A stretch of DNA of 64,000 nucleotides from Cyanobacterium sp. Dongsha4. GTDB lineage: Bacteria > Cyanobacteriota > Cyanobacteriia > Cyanobacteriales > Cyanobacteriaceae. Shown here piece by piece: positions 47,727 through 57,080 of this stretch. The notes beneath the pieces were generated by a model that ran no database searches, was not told where the DNA came from, and saw only the letters and a program-made list of their open reading frames with translations. Where the stretch lies: contig NZ_CP084098.1 in NCBI RefSeq assembly GCF_036345015.1, positions 2,617,326 through 2,681,325 of the forward strand. The letters run 5' to 3'. Numbering within the stretch: position 1 is the first letter of the stretch; each line of letters begins with the position of its first letter. The position numbers and the translations under genes were made by a program.

Positions 47727-48206
47727 ATGAATTGGCGAACCTCATCTACTGACTGGAAAGATAGACTCTTTGCATCTCTCGTTTATCTTTTCCCTCTTTA
47801 TTATGCCCTAGAGTTTGGCAGTTTTTTATTTGGACAATTCCCCTTTTTACAATTAATTGTCATCCCCCTTTATCCTCTGATTTTGATCAATCAAATACCC
47901 TTTGGCGGTTTTATTCTATTTATTGTTTTATTTGCCGCAGTGGTGCGAAATGCTCGTATCAGTCATTTTATTCGCTTTAATACCATGCAGGCAATTTTAA
48001 TTGATATTCTACTAATTCTTGTCGGTTTGGTTTTCAATGTCATTTTTAGGGGTTTAGGGACATCTTTGCTTACGGAAACTATTTCTAATGCACTATTTTT
48101 AGGTACTTTGGTAGCCTGTTGCTATGGTATTTTTCAATCTGCGTCAGGTAAATATGCAGAAATGCCCACTATATCTGAAGCCGCCTATTCTCAAGTACCT
48201 TGGTAG
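47727..48206 (+). CDS. Tic20-like membrane protein
   Basis: This 159-aa protein has four hydrophobic segments (about residues 15-35, 45-70, 85-115, 125-145). The start (MNWRTSSTDWKDRLFASLVY) and the central RFNTMQAILIDILLIL are typical of cyanobacterial homologues of chloroplast Tic20. In chloroplasts Tic20 is part of the protein import channel, and the cyanobacterial function is not established. It may be co-transcribed with the small Cys-rich gene. Confidence 0.85.
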   Translation: MNWRTSSTDWKDRLFASLVYLFPLYYALEFGSFLFGQFPFLQLIVIPLYPLILINQIPFGGFILFIVLFAAVVRNARISHFIRFNTMQAILIDILLILVGLVFNVIFRGLGTSLLTETISNALFLGTLVACCYGIFQSASGKYAEMPTISEAAYSQVPW

Positions 48207-48207
48207 T

Positions 48208-48226
48208 GAGTTCGGAGTTCGGGGTT
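48208..48226. repeat. 7-bp tandem repeat (GAGTTCG), 2.7 units
   Basis: GAGTTCG, GAGTTCG and GGGTT, followed by AAATTC, start 2 bp after the Tic20-like stop codon. It is the shortest of the three GAGTTCG arrays in the window. Confidence 0.75.
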
Positions 48227-48263
48227 AAATTCAACTAAATATTAATGAAAATTATTTGATAAT

Positions 48264-48282
48264 AAGGGCTTTAGCCCTCACT
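48264..48282. repeat. Palindromic intergenic repeat (AAGGGCTTTAGCCCT)
   Basis: AGGGCT and AGCCCT are separated by TT and followed by CACTAC. This small hairpin is a widespread kind of cyanobacterial intergenic palindrome. It lies between convergent genes (Tic20-like and FAH family) and may serve as a terminator for either. Confidence 0.55.
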
Positions 48283-48312
48283 ACAAACCTGTAATAATAT
48301 TTCCTTATTAAT

Positions 48313-49098
48313 TCACTCCGTTGAACTAGCTTCGATAAAGTTGGTTAACTTGCCAATACTTTCAATTTCTACCGTTACTGAATCTCCCACTTGTAGAGGG
48401 GCAATGCCTTCTGGAGTACCAGTTAAAATTACATCTCCGGGTAATAGAGTCATAATTTGAGAAATATAAGCCACTAATTCTTCAGGCGAAAAAACCATAT
48501 CAGATAACAAAGCAGATTGCTTCGGCTCGTCTTCGTCTTCATTGATATATGTTTGTATTCTTGCTCCTGATGTCAATTCTCGCACAATCCAAGGACCTAA
48601 AGGGCAAAATGTATCAAATCCCTTCGCTCTGCTCCACTGTCCGTCTTTTTTCTGTAAATCTCTAGCAGTTACATCATTGGCAATGGTATAACCCCAAATC
48701 TTATCTTTTGCATCTTCAATACTACAACCTTTGGTGCGATCGCCTATAATTAAAGCCAACTCTCCCTCAAAATCAACTCTTTGAGACTGTTTAGGGTAAA
48801 TGACTGCCTGTTCATGGGCAATAATAGCAGAAGGGGGCTTAAGAAAAATCAAAGGCTCTTTCGGTACATCTGAACCCATTTCTGCCGCATGAGCAGAATA
48901 GTTTTTGCCCACAGCCACAATTTTAGAGGGAGCACAGGGGGGCAGTAACCGATAATCGGATTCTTGTAAAATTAAATCTGTTACTTTTCCATTTAACCAC
49001 GGTGGAGCATCTAAAACTTCTACAGTACGATTCAGTTGTAATCGACCATAATAGGTTTGTCCACTAATGGTTTTTACCCTGACATAACGTTGTGCCAT
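48313..49098 (-). CDS. Fumarylacetoacetate hydrolase family protein
   Basis: This 261-aa soluble enzyme belongs to the FAH superfamily, whose members cleave or decarboxylate C-C bonds in acylpyruvates and oxaloacetate with Mg. The metal-binding motif is VDFEGELALIIG (about residue 122), and GYTIANDVTARDLQ (about residue 150) and GDVILTGTPEGI (about residue 225) are diagnostic. The substrate is unknown; oxaloacetate decarboxylase/acylpyruvase activity is likely for this subgroup. Confidence 0.88.
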   Translation of the reverse strand: MAQRYVRVKTISGQTYYGRLQLNRTVEVLDAPPWLNGKVTDLILQESDYRLLPPCAPSKIVAVGKNYSAHAAEMGSDVPKEPLIFLKPPSAIIAHEQAVIYPKQSQRVDFEGELALIIGDRTKGCSIEDAKDKIWGYTIANDVTARDLQKKDGQWSRAKGFDTFCPLGPWIVRELTSGARIQTYINEDEDEPKQSALLSDMVFSPEELVAYISQIMTLLPGDVILTGTPEGIAPLQVGDSVTVEIESIGKLTNFIEASSTE

Positions 49099-49235
49099 AA
49101 TCGAAAAATAAAATGAATTATATAATGATAATGATTGTGCAATAAATTCTTTTCTGCTATAAATATATAAGCACTATTGTCCGAAAGTATCAATAAAAAT
49201 ATTTTTCAGATAGAAATAGGACAACAAAAAACCTT

Positions 49236-49257
49236 GCTTCTGGTAACAAAAAGAAGC
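49236..49257 (+). promoter_or_regulatory. Hairpin in the rpsF leader
   Basis: GCTTCT (49236-49241) pairs with AGAAGC (49252-49257) around a 10-base loop, about 30 nt before the rpsF start and just before the AAGGAGAAAC ribosome-binding site. It may take part in autoregulation of S6 expression; this is unproven. Confidence 0.35.
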
Positions 49258-49288
49258 CTTTACAGTCCAAAAGGAGAAACTTACAAAA

Positions 49289-49729
49289 ATGATTAATACC
49301 TATGAAATGATGTTTGTCTTGCGTCCTGATTTAACTCAAGAGCAAGTCAACGGACAGATGCGCAAATATCGTGATTTCCTCAAAGAAAATGGAGCAGAAA
49401 AAGTATCCCTTGAAGTTTGGGGCAAACGTCGTCTAGCTTACCCTATCCAAAAATTTCAGGAAGGAATATACATTCTAACCTACTATACAGGTGATGGTTC
49501 TCAAGTTGCTTCCATGGAAAGAGATATGCGTTTAGGAGAGGAAGTTCTACGTTATCTTACAATCAAATTAGATTCTGATTTCGACTTTGAAGAAAAAGAT
49601 ATTCCTTCCGCACCCTCTACAACTTCTGAATCACCCATAGAGTTGCCAACTCCTGCGGCCGACTCTGCTTCCACAGAGGAAGTTAGCGAAGAAGTAGAAG
49701 AAAACACGGAAACACCTGTCGAAGCGTAA
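49289..49729 (+). CDS. rpsF: 30S ribosomal protein S6
   Basis: This 146-aa protein has an S6 core of about residues 1-100 ([36 protein letters not shown]). It has an acidic C-terminal extension of about 40 residues (rich in E, S, T, P), common in cyanobacterial S6. It binds 16S rRNA together with S18. A good Shine-Dalgarno site AAGGAG lies 10 bases upstream of the ATG. The DUF1818 gene follows 23 bp downstream. Confidence 0.96.
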   Translation: MINTYEMMFVLRPDLTQEQVNGQMRKYRDFLKENGAEKVSLEVWGKRRLAYPIQKFQEGIYILTYYTGDGSQVASMERDMRLGEEVLRYLTIKLDSDFDFEEKDIPSAPSTTSESPIELPTPAADSASTEEVSEEVEENTETPVEA

Positions 49730-49752
49730 TTTTCTCTGAGAGGATAAATTAC

Positions 49753-50109
49753 TTGATTAAACAAGGTAAAGGATGGCGTATTGGCTGGAAAGAAAATCCT
49801 TGCACTTATCAAGGGTTATTGGGAGGGGAAGATTGGGCAATGGAGCTAACTTCCGCCGAAATGGCCGATTTTTGTCGTCTTTTACCAGAAATTAATCAAG
49901 CAGTTATTGATATAAGTCAACATCTCATGGATGAAGAAAAAATCGTCTGTGAGATGGAGAGTGAGCTTTTGTGGTTAAGTGCAGAAGGATACCCTCAAAA
50001 CTATTCCTTGCGGGTTATTTTATCTCAAGGTAGATGCTGTGAAGGAACTTGGTCTGTTGAGGTTGTACCAGAGCTTTTAAAGGCTATACAGTCTTTTCAA
50101 TTATTTTAA
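49753..50109 (+). CDS. DUF1818 family protein (TTG start)
   Basis: This 118-aa soluble protein belongs to the DUF1818 family. The diagnostic parts are the N-terminal GKGWRIGWKENPCTYQGLLGG with EDWAMELT and the C-terminal EGTWSVEVVPELLKAIQSF. It starts at TTG with GAGAGGAT upstream, and the first ATG would remove the conserved N-terminus. Conserved in cyanobacteria and plants; the function is unknown. It is likely co-transcribed with rpsF. Confidence 0.85.
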   Translation: MIKQGKGWRIGWKENPCTYQGLLGGEDWAMELTSAEMADFCRLLPEINQAVIDISQHLMDEEKIVCEMESELLWLSAEGYPQNYSLRVILSQGRCCEGTWSVEVVPELLKAIQSFQLF

Positions 50110-50156
50110 CTTGACGACTTACTTTTTTTTGACTATAATAGGATAATGTGATTAAA

Positions 50157-50230
50157 CGGGGCGTAGCGCAGCTTGGTAGCGCACCACTTTGGGGTAGTGG
50201 GGGTCGTGGGTTCAAATCCCGCCGCTCCGA
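50157..50230 (+). tRNA. tRNA-Pro (TGG)
   Basis: A 74-nt cloverleaf. The acceptor stem CGGGGCG pairs with CGCTCCG, the anticodon loop TTTGGGG carries TGG, and the T-arm is GTGGGTTCAAATCCC. The discriminator is A, and a run of T follows directly, probably ending the transcript. Confidence 0.96.
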
Positions 50231-50352
50231 TTTTTTTTAATGTCGAAGATAATTGAGTCTTTCTAGGCGAAGTTTATTCTGGAAATAATCAGATTAGGTA
50301 TGGTTATTGGGGTTGAACATTGTTCAATAAATCCCCTGATAACTTACAAAAA

Positions 50353-50676
50353 TTAAAGAGAATCAGTGTTACTGATACTGTCTTCTAAGTCCTTTCTTTT
50401 TTCCATCTGGCAAAGAAAATAACCAGTCATCATGGCCGAAGCTAATAAATTCGCTAAGTACTGTCTGTCTGTTACAATCTGTACGTTAAATCCATCAGAG
50501 GGCAAAACTCCTAATAAACCTTGTACATTGTGAGTGATAATTTCTCTTACTTCGGGAGTTGCAGATTGTGCGACTCTTTCTAATGTTTCTGGATGTTGCT
50601 TCTGTAAATATTCGACTAATGTATTTTTGAGTGTTGTTTCTGATTCGCGCTGAAAAAAATTAGAATCAAATACCAT
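50353..50676 (-). CDS. DUF760 family protein
   Basis: This 107-aa soluble alpha-helical protein has the DUF760 pattern: YLQKQHPETLERVAQSATPEV, then IITHNVQGLLGVLPSDGFNV and a C-terminal LASAMMTGYFLCQMEKR. DUF760 proteins occur in cyanobacteria and chloroplasts and have no known function. It is a single gene divergent from the ABC1 kinase gene. Confidence 0.85.
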   Translation of the reverse strand: MVFDSNFFQRESETTLKNTLVEYLQKQHPETLERVAQSATPEVREIITHNVQGLLGVLPSDGFNVQIVTDRQYLANLLASAMMTGYFLCQMEKRKDLEDSISNTDSL

Positions 50677-50920
50677 TATTAATTTCCTCTGTTGGAATTT
50701 ACGCCGTTACTCTTTGCTTTGTTAACAATATGATAATCTTTTTTTCTCGATTCTGTCGGCTAAATATCTATCCACAAATTTATTTTTACTGGTTTATGAT
50801 GAAGATATTGTTACAATAGTTAACAAAACTAGGCTCTCGACAAGATCTTGATCTTTCATTGAGATATTCTAGCTCAGTTATTCCAATTGTTCTTGACCAA
50901 AGAGTATAGTAGAAAATTTT

Positions 50921-52987
50921 ATGACTCAAACTATCATCCCCCCAGAAAGTAAAGAAAACCTTGACAATATAGATGACAATATCGTTAACATCCATGATAA
51001 TCCTGTTGTTATCCCCATAAAACATAAGGAAGACTTAGGTCCTGTGAGTGATATGTCTCCTGATAGTTGGCGGTATCACCCAGATATGATTATTGAATAT
51101 TATCGTCAACGTCCTTTACAAGTATTCGGAAGGTTATTAAATATTCTTTTTCCATTTCTGTCTTTTTTGTTAGATGGTTGGTGGGATGGTTTTTGGGGAA
51201 ATAAAAAGAAAAATGAGTCGAAACGAGCTGTAAAATTAAGAAAAATTTTGACAAAATTAGGTCCGGCTTATATAAAAATTGGTCAAGCCTTGTCCACACG
51301 CCCTGATTTAGTGCCTCCTAAATACTTGGATGAATTAACCAGATTACAGGATCAACTACCTCCTTTTCCCAATGAAATTGCTTATCAGTTTATTGAGGAG
51401 GAATTAGGGGCAAAGCCTCAAGAAGTTTATGCAGAAATTTCTGAACATCCTATCGCCGCCGCTTCTTTAGGACAAGTATATAGAGGAAAGTTACATTCAG
51501 GGGAGGAAGTAGCGATAAAAGTACAGCGCCCTGATTTAGTAAGACGTATCACCCTTGATATTTATATTATGAGGTCGATCGCATCTTGGATCAAAGAAAA
51601 TGTCAAAAAAATTCGCTCAGACTTAGTGGCCATTACTGATGAGTTAGCCGCCCGTATCTTTGAGGAAATGAATTATTTGCAAGAAGGGGAAAATGCGGCT
51701 CGATTTAAAGAATTATATGGACATATTCCTGAAATTTATGTACCGAAAATTTATTGGGAATACACTGGGCGCCGAGTCTTAACGATGGAATGGATTAATG
51801 GCACAAAATTAACTAAAATCAAAGAAATTGAAGCTCAAGGCATCAACGCCACTGGATTGGTAGAAATAGGGGTACAATGTTCCTTACAACAACTATTAGA
51901 ACATGGATTCTTTCATGCTGATCCCCACCCGGGTAATTTATTAGCAATGGAAGACGGTAAACTGGCTTATCTCGATTTTGGGATGATGAGTACGATTTTA
52001 CCTTATCAACGATATGGCTTAATTGATGCGGTTGTACACCTTGTAAATCGTGATTTTGAAGCCCTTGCCCAAGATTATGTCAAATTAGACTTTCTAACTC
52101 CTGAAACGGACTTAACGCCCATTATTCCAGCCCTAGCAAACGTTTTTAATAATGCTCTTGGTGCTAGTGTAGCCGAACTTAATTTTAAGCGAATCACAGA
52201 TGAAATGTCGGCAATGATGTACGAATTTCCGTTCCGAGTACCGGCTTACTATGCTTTAATTATTCGCTCAATGGTGACATTGGAAGGTATAGCCATTAAT
52301 ATAGATCCCAATTTTAAAGTATTAAGTAAAGCCTATCCCTATGTTGCCAAAAGACTATTAACAGATCAATCTCCTGAGTTAAGAAAATCCCTGAAAGATT
52401 TGTTATTTAAAGATGGTAGTTTCCGTTGGAATCGTCTGGAAAATTTATTAAGAAATGCCAAAGATTCCCCCGATTATGATTTTGACAGGGTGATTAACCA
52501 AGGCTTAGATTTTCTGTTGTCGGAGAGAGGTGAGTTTATCAGAGAAAGATTAGCCGATGAAATAGTTAATTCTTTAGATAACTTTGGGCAAAAAACATGG
52601 ATTAATATTTCTACCACCGTGCGAGAAACTCTTGGTTTCAATAATGGCTCATCTGTGAATCATAATAATGGTAATGGTAGAAACGGGAGTCATAATAATG
52701 GCAGTAATGATGAATCTTTTGAAAGATTGATGAATATTGTTAAAATTCTTCAAGAAACTGATGGATACGATCCTTTAAAATTAATTCCTGTAGTCACAAA
52801 TATTATTCAGAATAAAGAAACTCAAAAATTAGGACAGAAAATAGCTGGAGGTTTAGCAGAAAAAGCAACAGCAAGGTTAATTCGTAGTTTATTACTAGAG
52901 TCTAATAATGGTAATAACTATAATGGCAATGGTAAAAATGGGGTTAAAAATAATCCTCAATATTCTTTACCTAGTGCAAGAAAATAA
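50921..52987 (+). CDS. ABC1/UbiB-family atypical kinase
   Basis: This 688-aa protein of the ABC1K/UbiB family has the diagnostic KxGQ motif (AYIKIGQALSTRPDLVPP, about residue 115), the alanine-rich nucleotide loop (AAASLGQVYRG) in place of the usual glycine-rich loop, and the catalytic DPHPGNLL (about residue 335) with YLDFGM. The kinase-like domain is followed by a helical C-terminus of about 250 residues with an N/G-rich linker near residue 580. Such proteins act in isoprenoid-quinone and tocopherol metabolism and are probably membrane-associated. An approximately 50-residue acidic/polar N-terminus precedes the kinase domain. Confidence 0.9.
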   Translation: MTQTIIPPESKENLDNIDDNIVNIHDNPVVIPIKHKEDLGPVSDMSPDSWRYHPDMIIEYYRQRPLQVFGRLLNILFPFLSFLLDGWWDGFWGNKKKNESKRAVKLRKILTKLGPAYIKIGQALSTRPDLVPPKYLDELTRLQDQLPPFPNEIAYQFIEEELGAKPQEVYAEISEHPIAAASLGQVYRGKLHSGEEVAIKVQRPDLVRRITLDIYIMRSIASWIKENVKKIRSDLVAITDELAARIFEEMNYLQEGENAARFKELYGHIPEIYVPKIYWEYTGRRVLTMEWINGTKLTKIKEIEAQGINATGLVEIGVQCSLQQLLEHGFFHADPHPGNLLAMEDGKLAYLDFGMMSTILPYQRYGLIDAVVHLVNRDFEALAQDYVKLDFLTPETDLTPIIPALANVFNNALGASVAELNFKRITDEMSAMMYEFPFRVPAYYALIIRSMVTLEGIAINIDPNFKVLSKAYPYVAKRLLTDQSPELRKSLKDLLFKDGSFRWNRLENLLRNAKDSPDYDFDRVINQGLDFLLSERGEFIRERLADEIVNSLDNFGQKTWINISTTVRETLGFNNGSSVNHNNGNGRNGSHNNGSNDESFERLMNIVKILQETDGYDPLKLIPVVTNIIQNKETQKLGQKIAGGLAEKATARLIRSLLLESNNGNNYNGNGKNGVKNNPQYSLPSARK

Positions 52988-53159
52988 AGGCTTTATTTCT
53001 ATTACTTTGAGTAAGTGGGTAGAATATATCTAAATCATCGGAGGGCGGTAGGTAAGTGCTTGAGCAAAATAGATTGTATTTTTTGAAATTAATCTTTTAG
53101 GTTGTCAATTCCCTGTTGCTTACCCTAACCTACAATGTTAAATCGAACTCAAGTTAATC

Positions 53160-54053
53160 TTACTCAACTTGTTGAATTTGAAAATCTATATTTTTTTTCT
53201 GCTCAACTACACTAATTAATTTATTGATAGATTGGCTTGATATTCCCCAACTTAAATTACTCATATTTTTTACTTGATTTTCGGGGATGTCGTTCCCATT
53301 TTGATAGATATAAGGATTACCTAAAGGGGGATATTTTCCTAAACCATTAATACCTATTAGTTGCCCTTGTAAATTGAGAATTGAGCCTCCACTCATACCA
53401 CTATGAACATTATTTGTATAACCAATTTGATAGCCCCCGATTAAAGGTTTTTGTAAAAATTGGCTTAAATTTCCGAAAGTGTATTTAATGTTTTCTGATT
53501 GTTTTAAATTGTCTTGAAAAGGGAATCCACTAGCTAAAATCAATTCATTTTTCTTGGGTATATAGTTATTTTTGATATTTATGGTTCGATATTCTTCTTG
53601 ACTTTCAAAAGTTAGTAAAGCTAAATCATCAACTATTAAATTATCATTATTTTGCCAAATAACTTCCCCTTTATAAATTTTTCCTGTGTGAGTTTGAATT
53701 TGATAATTAATTTCTTTGTTATCAACTACATGGTTATTTGTTAATACTAAATAAATATTTTTTTTCTGACCAATTATTACTCCTGAACCACCTATTTCAT
53801 GGTCATCAATATTTGCGAAAACTCTAACATTTACTAATTTTGCTATTTCTTTTAATTCTGTTTGATTAAGACTTTTTTTGGTTATTGTACTATTTTTACC
53901 TATTTCTTTTATTTTGGTTTCGAGGGTTTTATGTTGGGTAATTTTTTGCTCTTGGATAATGAAAATGAGGGTAAAGAAAAGGAAAAATGCGATCGCCCAC
54001 AACTGCCATTTTTGACGAAATACCTTAATAAATAGCTGATTTACAGGCAACAT
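53160..54053 (-). CDS. Membrane-anchored trypsin-like serine protease
   Basis: This 297-aa protein has an N-terminal membrane helix (about residues 16-33, AIAFFLFFTLIFIIQ) and then a chymotrypsin-fold domain. The catalytic triad is plausible: histidine in LTNNHVV (about residue 106), aspartate in VDDLALLTF (about residue 142), serine in HSGMSGGSIL (about residue 223). It has no PDZ domain, so it is not a full HtrA/Deg. It probably lies at the periplasmic or luminal face. The substrate is unknown. Confidence 0.83.
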   Translation of the reverse strand: MLPVNQLFIKVFRQKWQLWAIAFFLFFTLIFIIQEQKITQHKTLETKIKEIGKNSTITKKSLNQTELKEIAKLVNVRVFANIDDHEIGGSGVIIGQKKNIYLVLTNNHVVDNKEINYQIQTHTGKIYKGEVIWQNNDNLIVDDLALLTFESQEEYRTINIKNNYIPKKNELILASGFPFQDNLKQSENIKYTFGNLSQFLQKPLIGGYQIGYTNNVHSGMSGGSILNLQGQLIGINGLGKYPPLGNPYIYQNGNDIPENQVKNMSNLSWGISSQSINKLISVVEQKKNIDFQIQQVE

Positions 54054-54333
54054 AGAGAAAGTTTAACCAAAAAAGATAATGCCATTTTAACATTGTAAAT
54101 TCATCTTAAACAGAGAACTCAATATCGACAGAAAAAACTTAATTTGCCTAACTCCATCTAATACTTTTTCAGCAAAGCCCTAACACATCTTATTCGTAGC
54201 ATTATATTCTCGTAGATTTTTAAATAATGCAACAGGTGAGTTATAACCCTAATCTTAGAATGATGATTTAGAATAAAATTAGTCTAAAGTAATATAGAAA
54301 ATATAGTTAATTAAAATAAAGGTCAAAGTAATT

Positions 54334-55125
54334 ATGGGAATTTTTGATCGCATCAGTAGGGTAATAAGAGCAAATGTCAATGATATGATTGATAAAGCTG
54401 AAGATCCTGAAAAGGTTTTAGAGCAGAGTATCCGTGAAATGGGCGATGACCTCGTTAAAATGCGTCAGGCTGTAGCACAAGCGATCGCCTCTCAGAAAAG
54501 AACAGAGCAACAGTATCAAAAAAATATGAGTGAAGCCAATACATGGCAACAAAGGGCGCAATTAGCTTTATCAAAAGGAGAAGAGGGTTTAGCAAGAGAA
54601 GCCTTAGTGAGAAAGAAAACCCATGCTGACACAGCCGCTACTTTAAAAGCACAATTAGATGGTCAAGTACAACAAATTGATGCTCTTCGTCGTAATTTAA
54701 CTGCTTTAGAGAGCAAAATTTCAGAAGCAAAAACCAAGAAAGATATGCTTAAAGCCCGTCTCAGTGCGGCTAAGGCTAATCAACAATTACAGGAAACTAT
54801 TACCAGTGTCAATACAAGTTCTGCCATGTCTGCGTTTGAACGTATGGAAGACAAGGTAGTGCAAATGGAAGCCATGTCTCAAGCATCTGGAGAATTAGCG
54901 GGAATGGGGGAAGATGCCAAGTGGGCGGCATTAGAAGGTGGCACGGCGGTAGATGATGAATTGGAAGCCTTGAAACGTCAATTATCTGGTACTCCTGAAC
55001 CCAATATTGCCTTACCTGCTGGTAATAGTGATAGCGATATTATTGAAGGTGAAACAGTTTCTAGTAATTCTGCACCTATTGATGATGAATTGGAAAAATT
55101 GAGAGCGGAATTAAGAAAAAGCTAA
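54334..55125 (+). CDS. vipp1: Vipp1/IM30, PspA-family membrane-remodelling protein
   Basis: This 263-aa PspA/Vipp1-family protein has a start (MGIFDRISRVIRANVNDMID) forming the amphipathic helix, and then the helical hairpin (about residues 25-190). The C-terminal extension after residue 220, absent in PspA, ends DDELEKLRAELRKS, marking it as Vipp1. Vipp1 forms rings and rods on membranes and is required for thylakoid maintenance. It is a single gene with a dispersed repeat after its stop. Confidence 0.93.
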   Translation: MGIFDRISRVIRANVNDMIDKAEDPEKVLEQSIREMGDDLVKMRQAVAQAIASQKRTEQQYQKNMSEANTWQQRAQLALSKGEEGLAREALVRKKTHADTAATLKAQLDGQVQQIDALRRNLTALESKISEAKTKKDMLKARLSAAKANQQLQETITSVNTSSAMSAFERMEDKVVQMEAMSQASGELAGMGEDAKWAALEGGTAVDDELEALKRQLSGTPEPNIALPAGNSDSDIIEGETVSSNSAPIDDELEKLRAELRKS

Positions 55126-55130
55126 TTTTA

Positions 55131-55220
55131 TGGGGTTTTAGGGGGTTAGAGAGAAACTAATTCTTAAAGTGCATGATTACTCATTACTGATTATTAATTA
55201 CCTTTGCCCCTTGCCCCTTC
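55131..55220. repeat. Dispersed intergenic repeat (copy F)
   Basis: GGGGTTTTAGGGGGTTAGAG, AGAAACTAATTC and at the end CCTTTGCCCCTTGCCCC follow vipp1. This is the two-end pattern of the repeats at 3884 and 4743, with a different centre containing ATTACTCATTACTGATTATT. Confidence 0.55.
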
Positions 55221-55306
55221 TAATTACAAGTGTCTATAGCAAAACAAGTCAATGATTGAACTTTATCTTATACTATGAAATAGTTAAAAATATTGATGAC
55301 TTTTAT

Positions 55307-56929
55307 ATGACAATTTTAAATAAAAATAAGGAAAAAAATAATTGGTTATTAAAATTTAATAAACTTTTCTTGAATATTTCAATATTAACTATTATTCCTT
55401 TTTTATTTCAGACTTTACCCCTTTTAGCATTGGATCTACAAATTGGGATTGTGCAAAGATTCGGAGAAGAATTAGAAGATGAAATAACTTTAACAAGTAT
55501 TGGTGAAGATAATTTAAAACTAACTTTTACAGATAATCTCACAGGGGAAAATAAATCTTTAACGACTAAGCAATTAAAACTAGACATCATACCTCAGTCT
55601 TTACCCCATAAATATATTGAAGAAAGATTGATATTAGGGGATCATGGTACGTTTGAAACTGCTGAGGATGATGCTAATAATTGGAGAGAATTGGGTATTG
55701 ATGTGGAGATAACCCAACCCGGGCGTTGGCAGGTGTGGGCAAAGCGTAGCACTTACAACACTCCTTTTTTAAGAAGATTATTATTGGAACAGTTACAAGA
55801 AGCAGGTTATAGTAACGTCTATATTGAAACAGCTATTTTATTGGAAAAGCCAGAAGTTTCTTTTTCTGTAGGAGAGAATAATTATCAAGTAAATTTTTTA
55901 GAAATTAGTAGCAATCAGGGAGTAATAGAAATTAAAGAAGGAAAAGACGGCAAAAATCGCAAATATGGGGGCAATTTTACTCTTCAGCCCAATTCTTATG
56001 GTAATTATACTCTGGTTAATAAAGTGGATATAGAAACCTATTTGCGGGGGGTTGTACCTCATGAAATTGGAAGCAATGCACCCCTAGCCGCCGCTCAAGC
56101 TCAAACTATTATTGCTCGAACCTACGCTTTACGCAACACAAGAAGGTTTGCGGCTGATGATTATGAGCTTTGTGCAAATACTCATTGTCAAGTTTATTAT
56201 GGTTTAAGTGGTACATCAAAAATAGCAGATCAGGCGATCGCATCTACCAAGGGATTAGTATTAACTTATGAAAATGAATTAGTAGATGCCTTATATTCTT
56301 CTACCACAGGGGGAATAACCTCTAATTTTACAGATATTTGGAATGGAGAAAATCGCCCTTATCTAAAATCTGTGATTGATTCACCGCAACAAGTGTGGAA
56401 TTTAAGTCAACAAAGTCTTGAGTCTGAAGATAATTTTCGTAAGTTTATCTCTTTGGAAAAAGGCTTTAATGAAACGGGTAGAAGTTTATTTCGTTGGCAA
56501 AAACAAAGTAGTATCGCAGATTTAACTAAAGATTTGCAAAAATATTTAACCCGAATAAAACATCCCCTTGTAGATATAAAAGAAATTCAATCTATGAAAA
56601 TCACAGAGCGATCGCCCTCTGGTAGAATCTTAAAGTTAGATGTAAAAACCGACTTAGGAGTTATTACCCTCGAAAAAAATGAAGTCAGAAGTGCCTTTGC
56701 ACCCCCCAGAAGCACCTTTTTTTACCTAGAGCCTATTTATGATAAAAACAAAAAATTAACAGCCTATCAATTTATTGGCGGTGGTTTTGGTCATGGAGTA
56801 GGGCTAAGTCAATTTGGTAGTTATAATCTTGCTAAACTAGGTTGGACTGCGGAAAAAATATTACAATTTTATTATCCCGGAACACAAGTTCAACCTTTAA
56901 AGGATAATCAGGCAGTCAACAACAACTAA
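55307..56929 (+). CDS. SpoIID/LytB-domain protein
   Basis: A 540-aa protein from ATG 55307; an in-frame TTG at 55256 precedes it but has no good start context. The hydrophobic N-terminus (about residues 18-45) looks like a signal or anchor. The SpoIID domain is at about residues 240-530, with GVVPHEIGSNAPLAAAQAQTI, ARTYALRNTRRF and the C-terminal FIGGGFGHGVGLSQFG. SpoIID is a lytic transglycosylase that cuts denuded glycan strands in sporulating bacteria. In cyanobacteria it probably acts on septal or lateral peptidoglycan. The catalytic glutamate is the one in HEIG. Confidence 0.88.
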   Translation: MTILNKNKEKNNWLLKFNKLFLNISILTIIPFLFQTLPLLALDLQIGIVQRFGEELEDEITLTSIGEDNLKLTFTDNLTGENKSLTTKQLKLDIIPQSLPHKYIEERLILGDHGTFETAEDDANNWRELGIDVEITQPGRWQVWAKRSTYNTPFLRRLLLEQLQEAGYSNVYIETAILLEKPEVSFSVGENNYQVNFLEISSNQGVIEIKEGKDGKNRKYGGNFTLQPNSYGNYTLVNKVDIETYLRGVVPHEIGSNAPLAAAQAQTIIARTYALRNTRRFAADDYELCANTHCQVYYGLSGTSKIADQAIASTKGLVLTYENELVDALYSSTTGGITSNFTDIWNGENRPYLKSVIDSPQQVWNLSQQSLESEDNFRKFISLEKGFNETGRSLFRWQKQSSIADLTKDLQKYLTRIKHPLVDIKEIQSMKITERSPSGRILKLDVKTDLGVITLEKNEVRSAFAPPRSTFFYLEPIYDKNKKLTAYQFIGGGFGHGVGLSQFGSYNLAKLGWTAEKILQFYYPGTQVQPLKDNQAVNNN

Positions 56930-57080
56930 ACTAAAGACAATTTTTGTCATTCATGAAACATTACAAAGATTTATAATCCTTTACCTTAAAGCAAGAAAAG
57001 AAAAATTAAGACAAAATAAAGGAAAGTAGTCTTAACAATCTGACATATTAATCAATATATATTATAGGGAAAAAAGAATA

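Noticed and set aside
50786..51025. 79-codon minus-strand frame at the start of the ABC1 kinase gene
   Set aside because: It overlaps the kinase gene on the opposite strand and its promoter region; no supporting signals.
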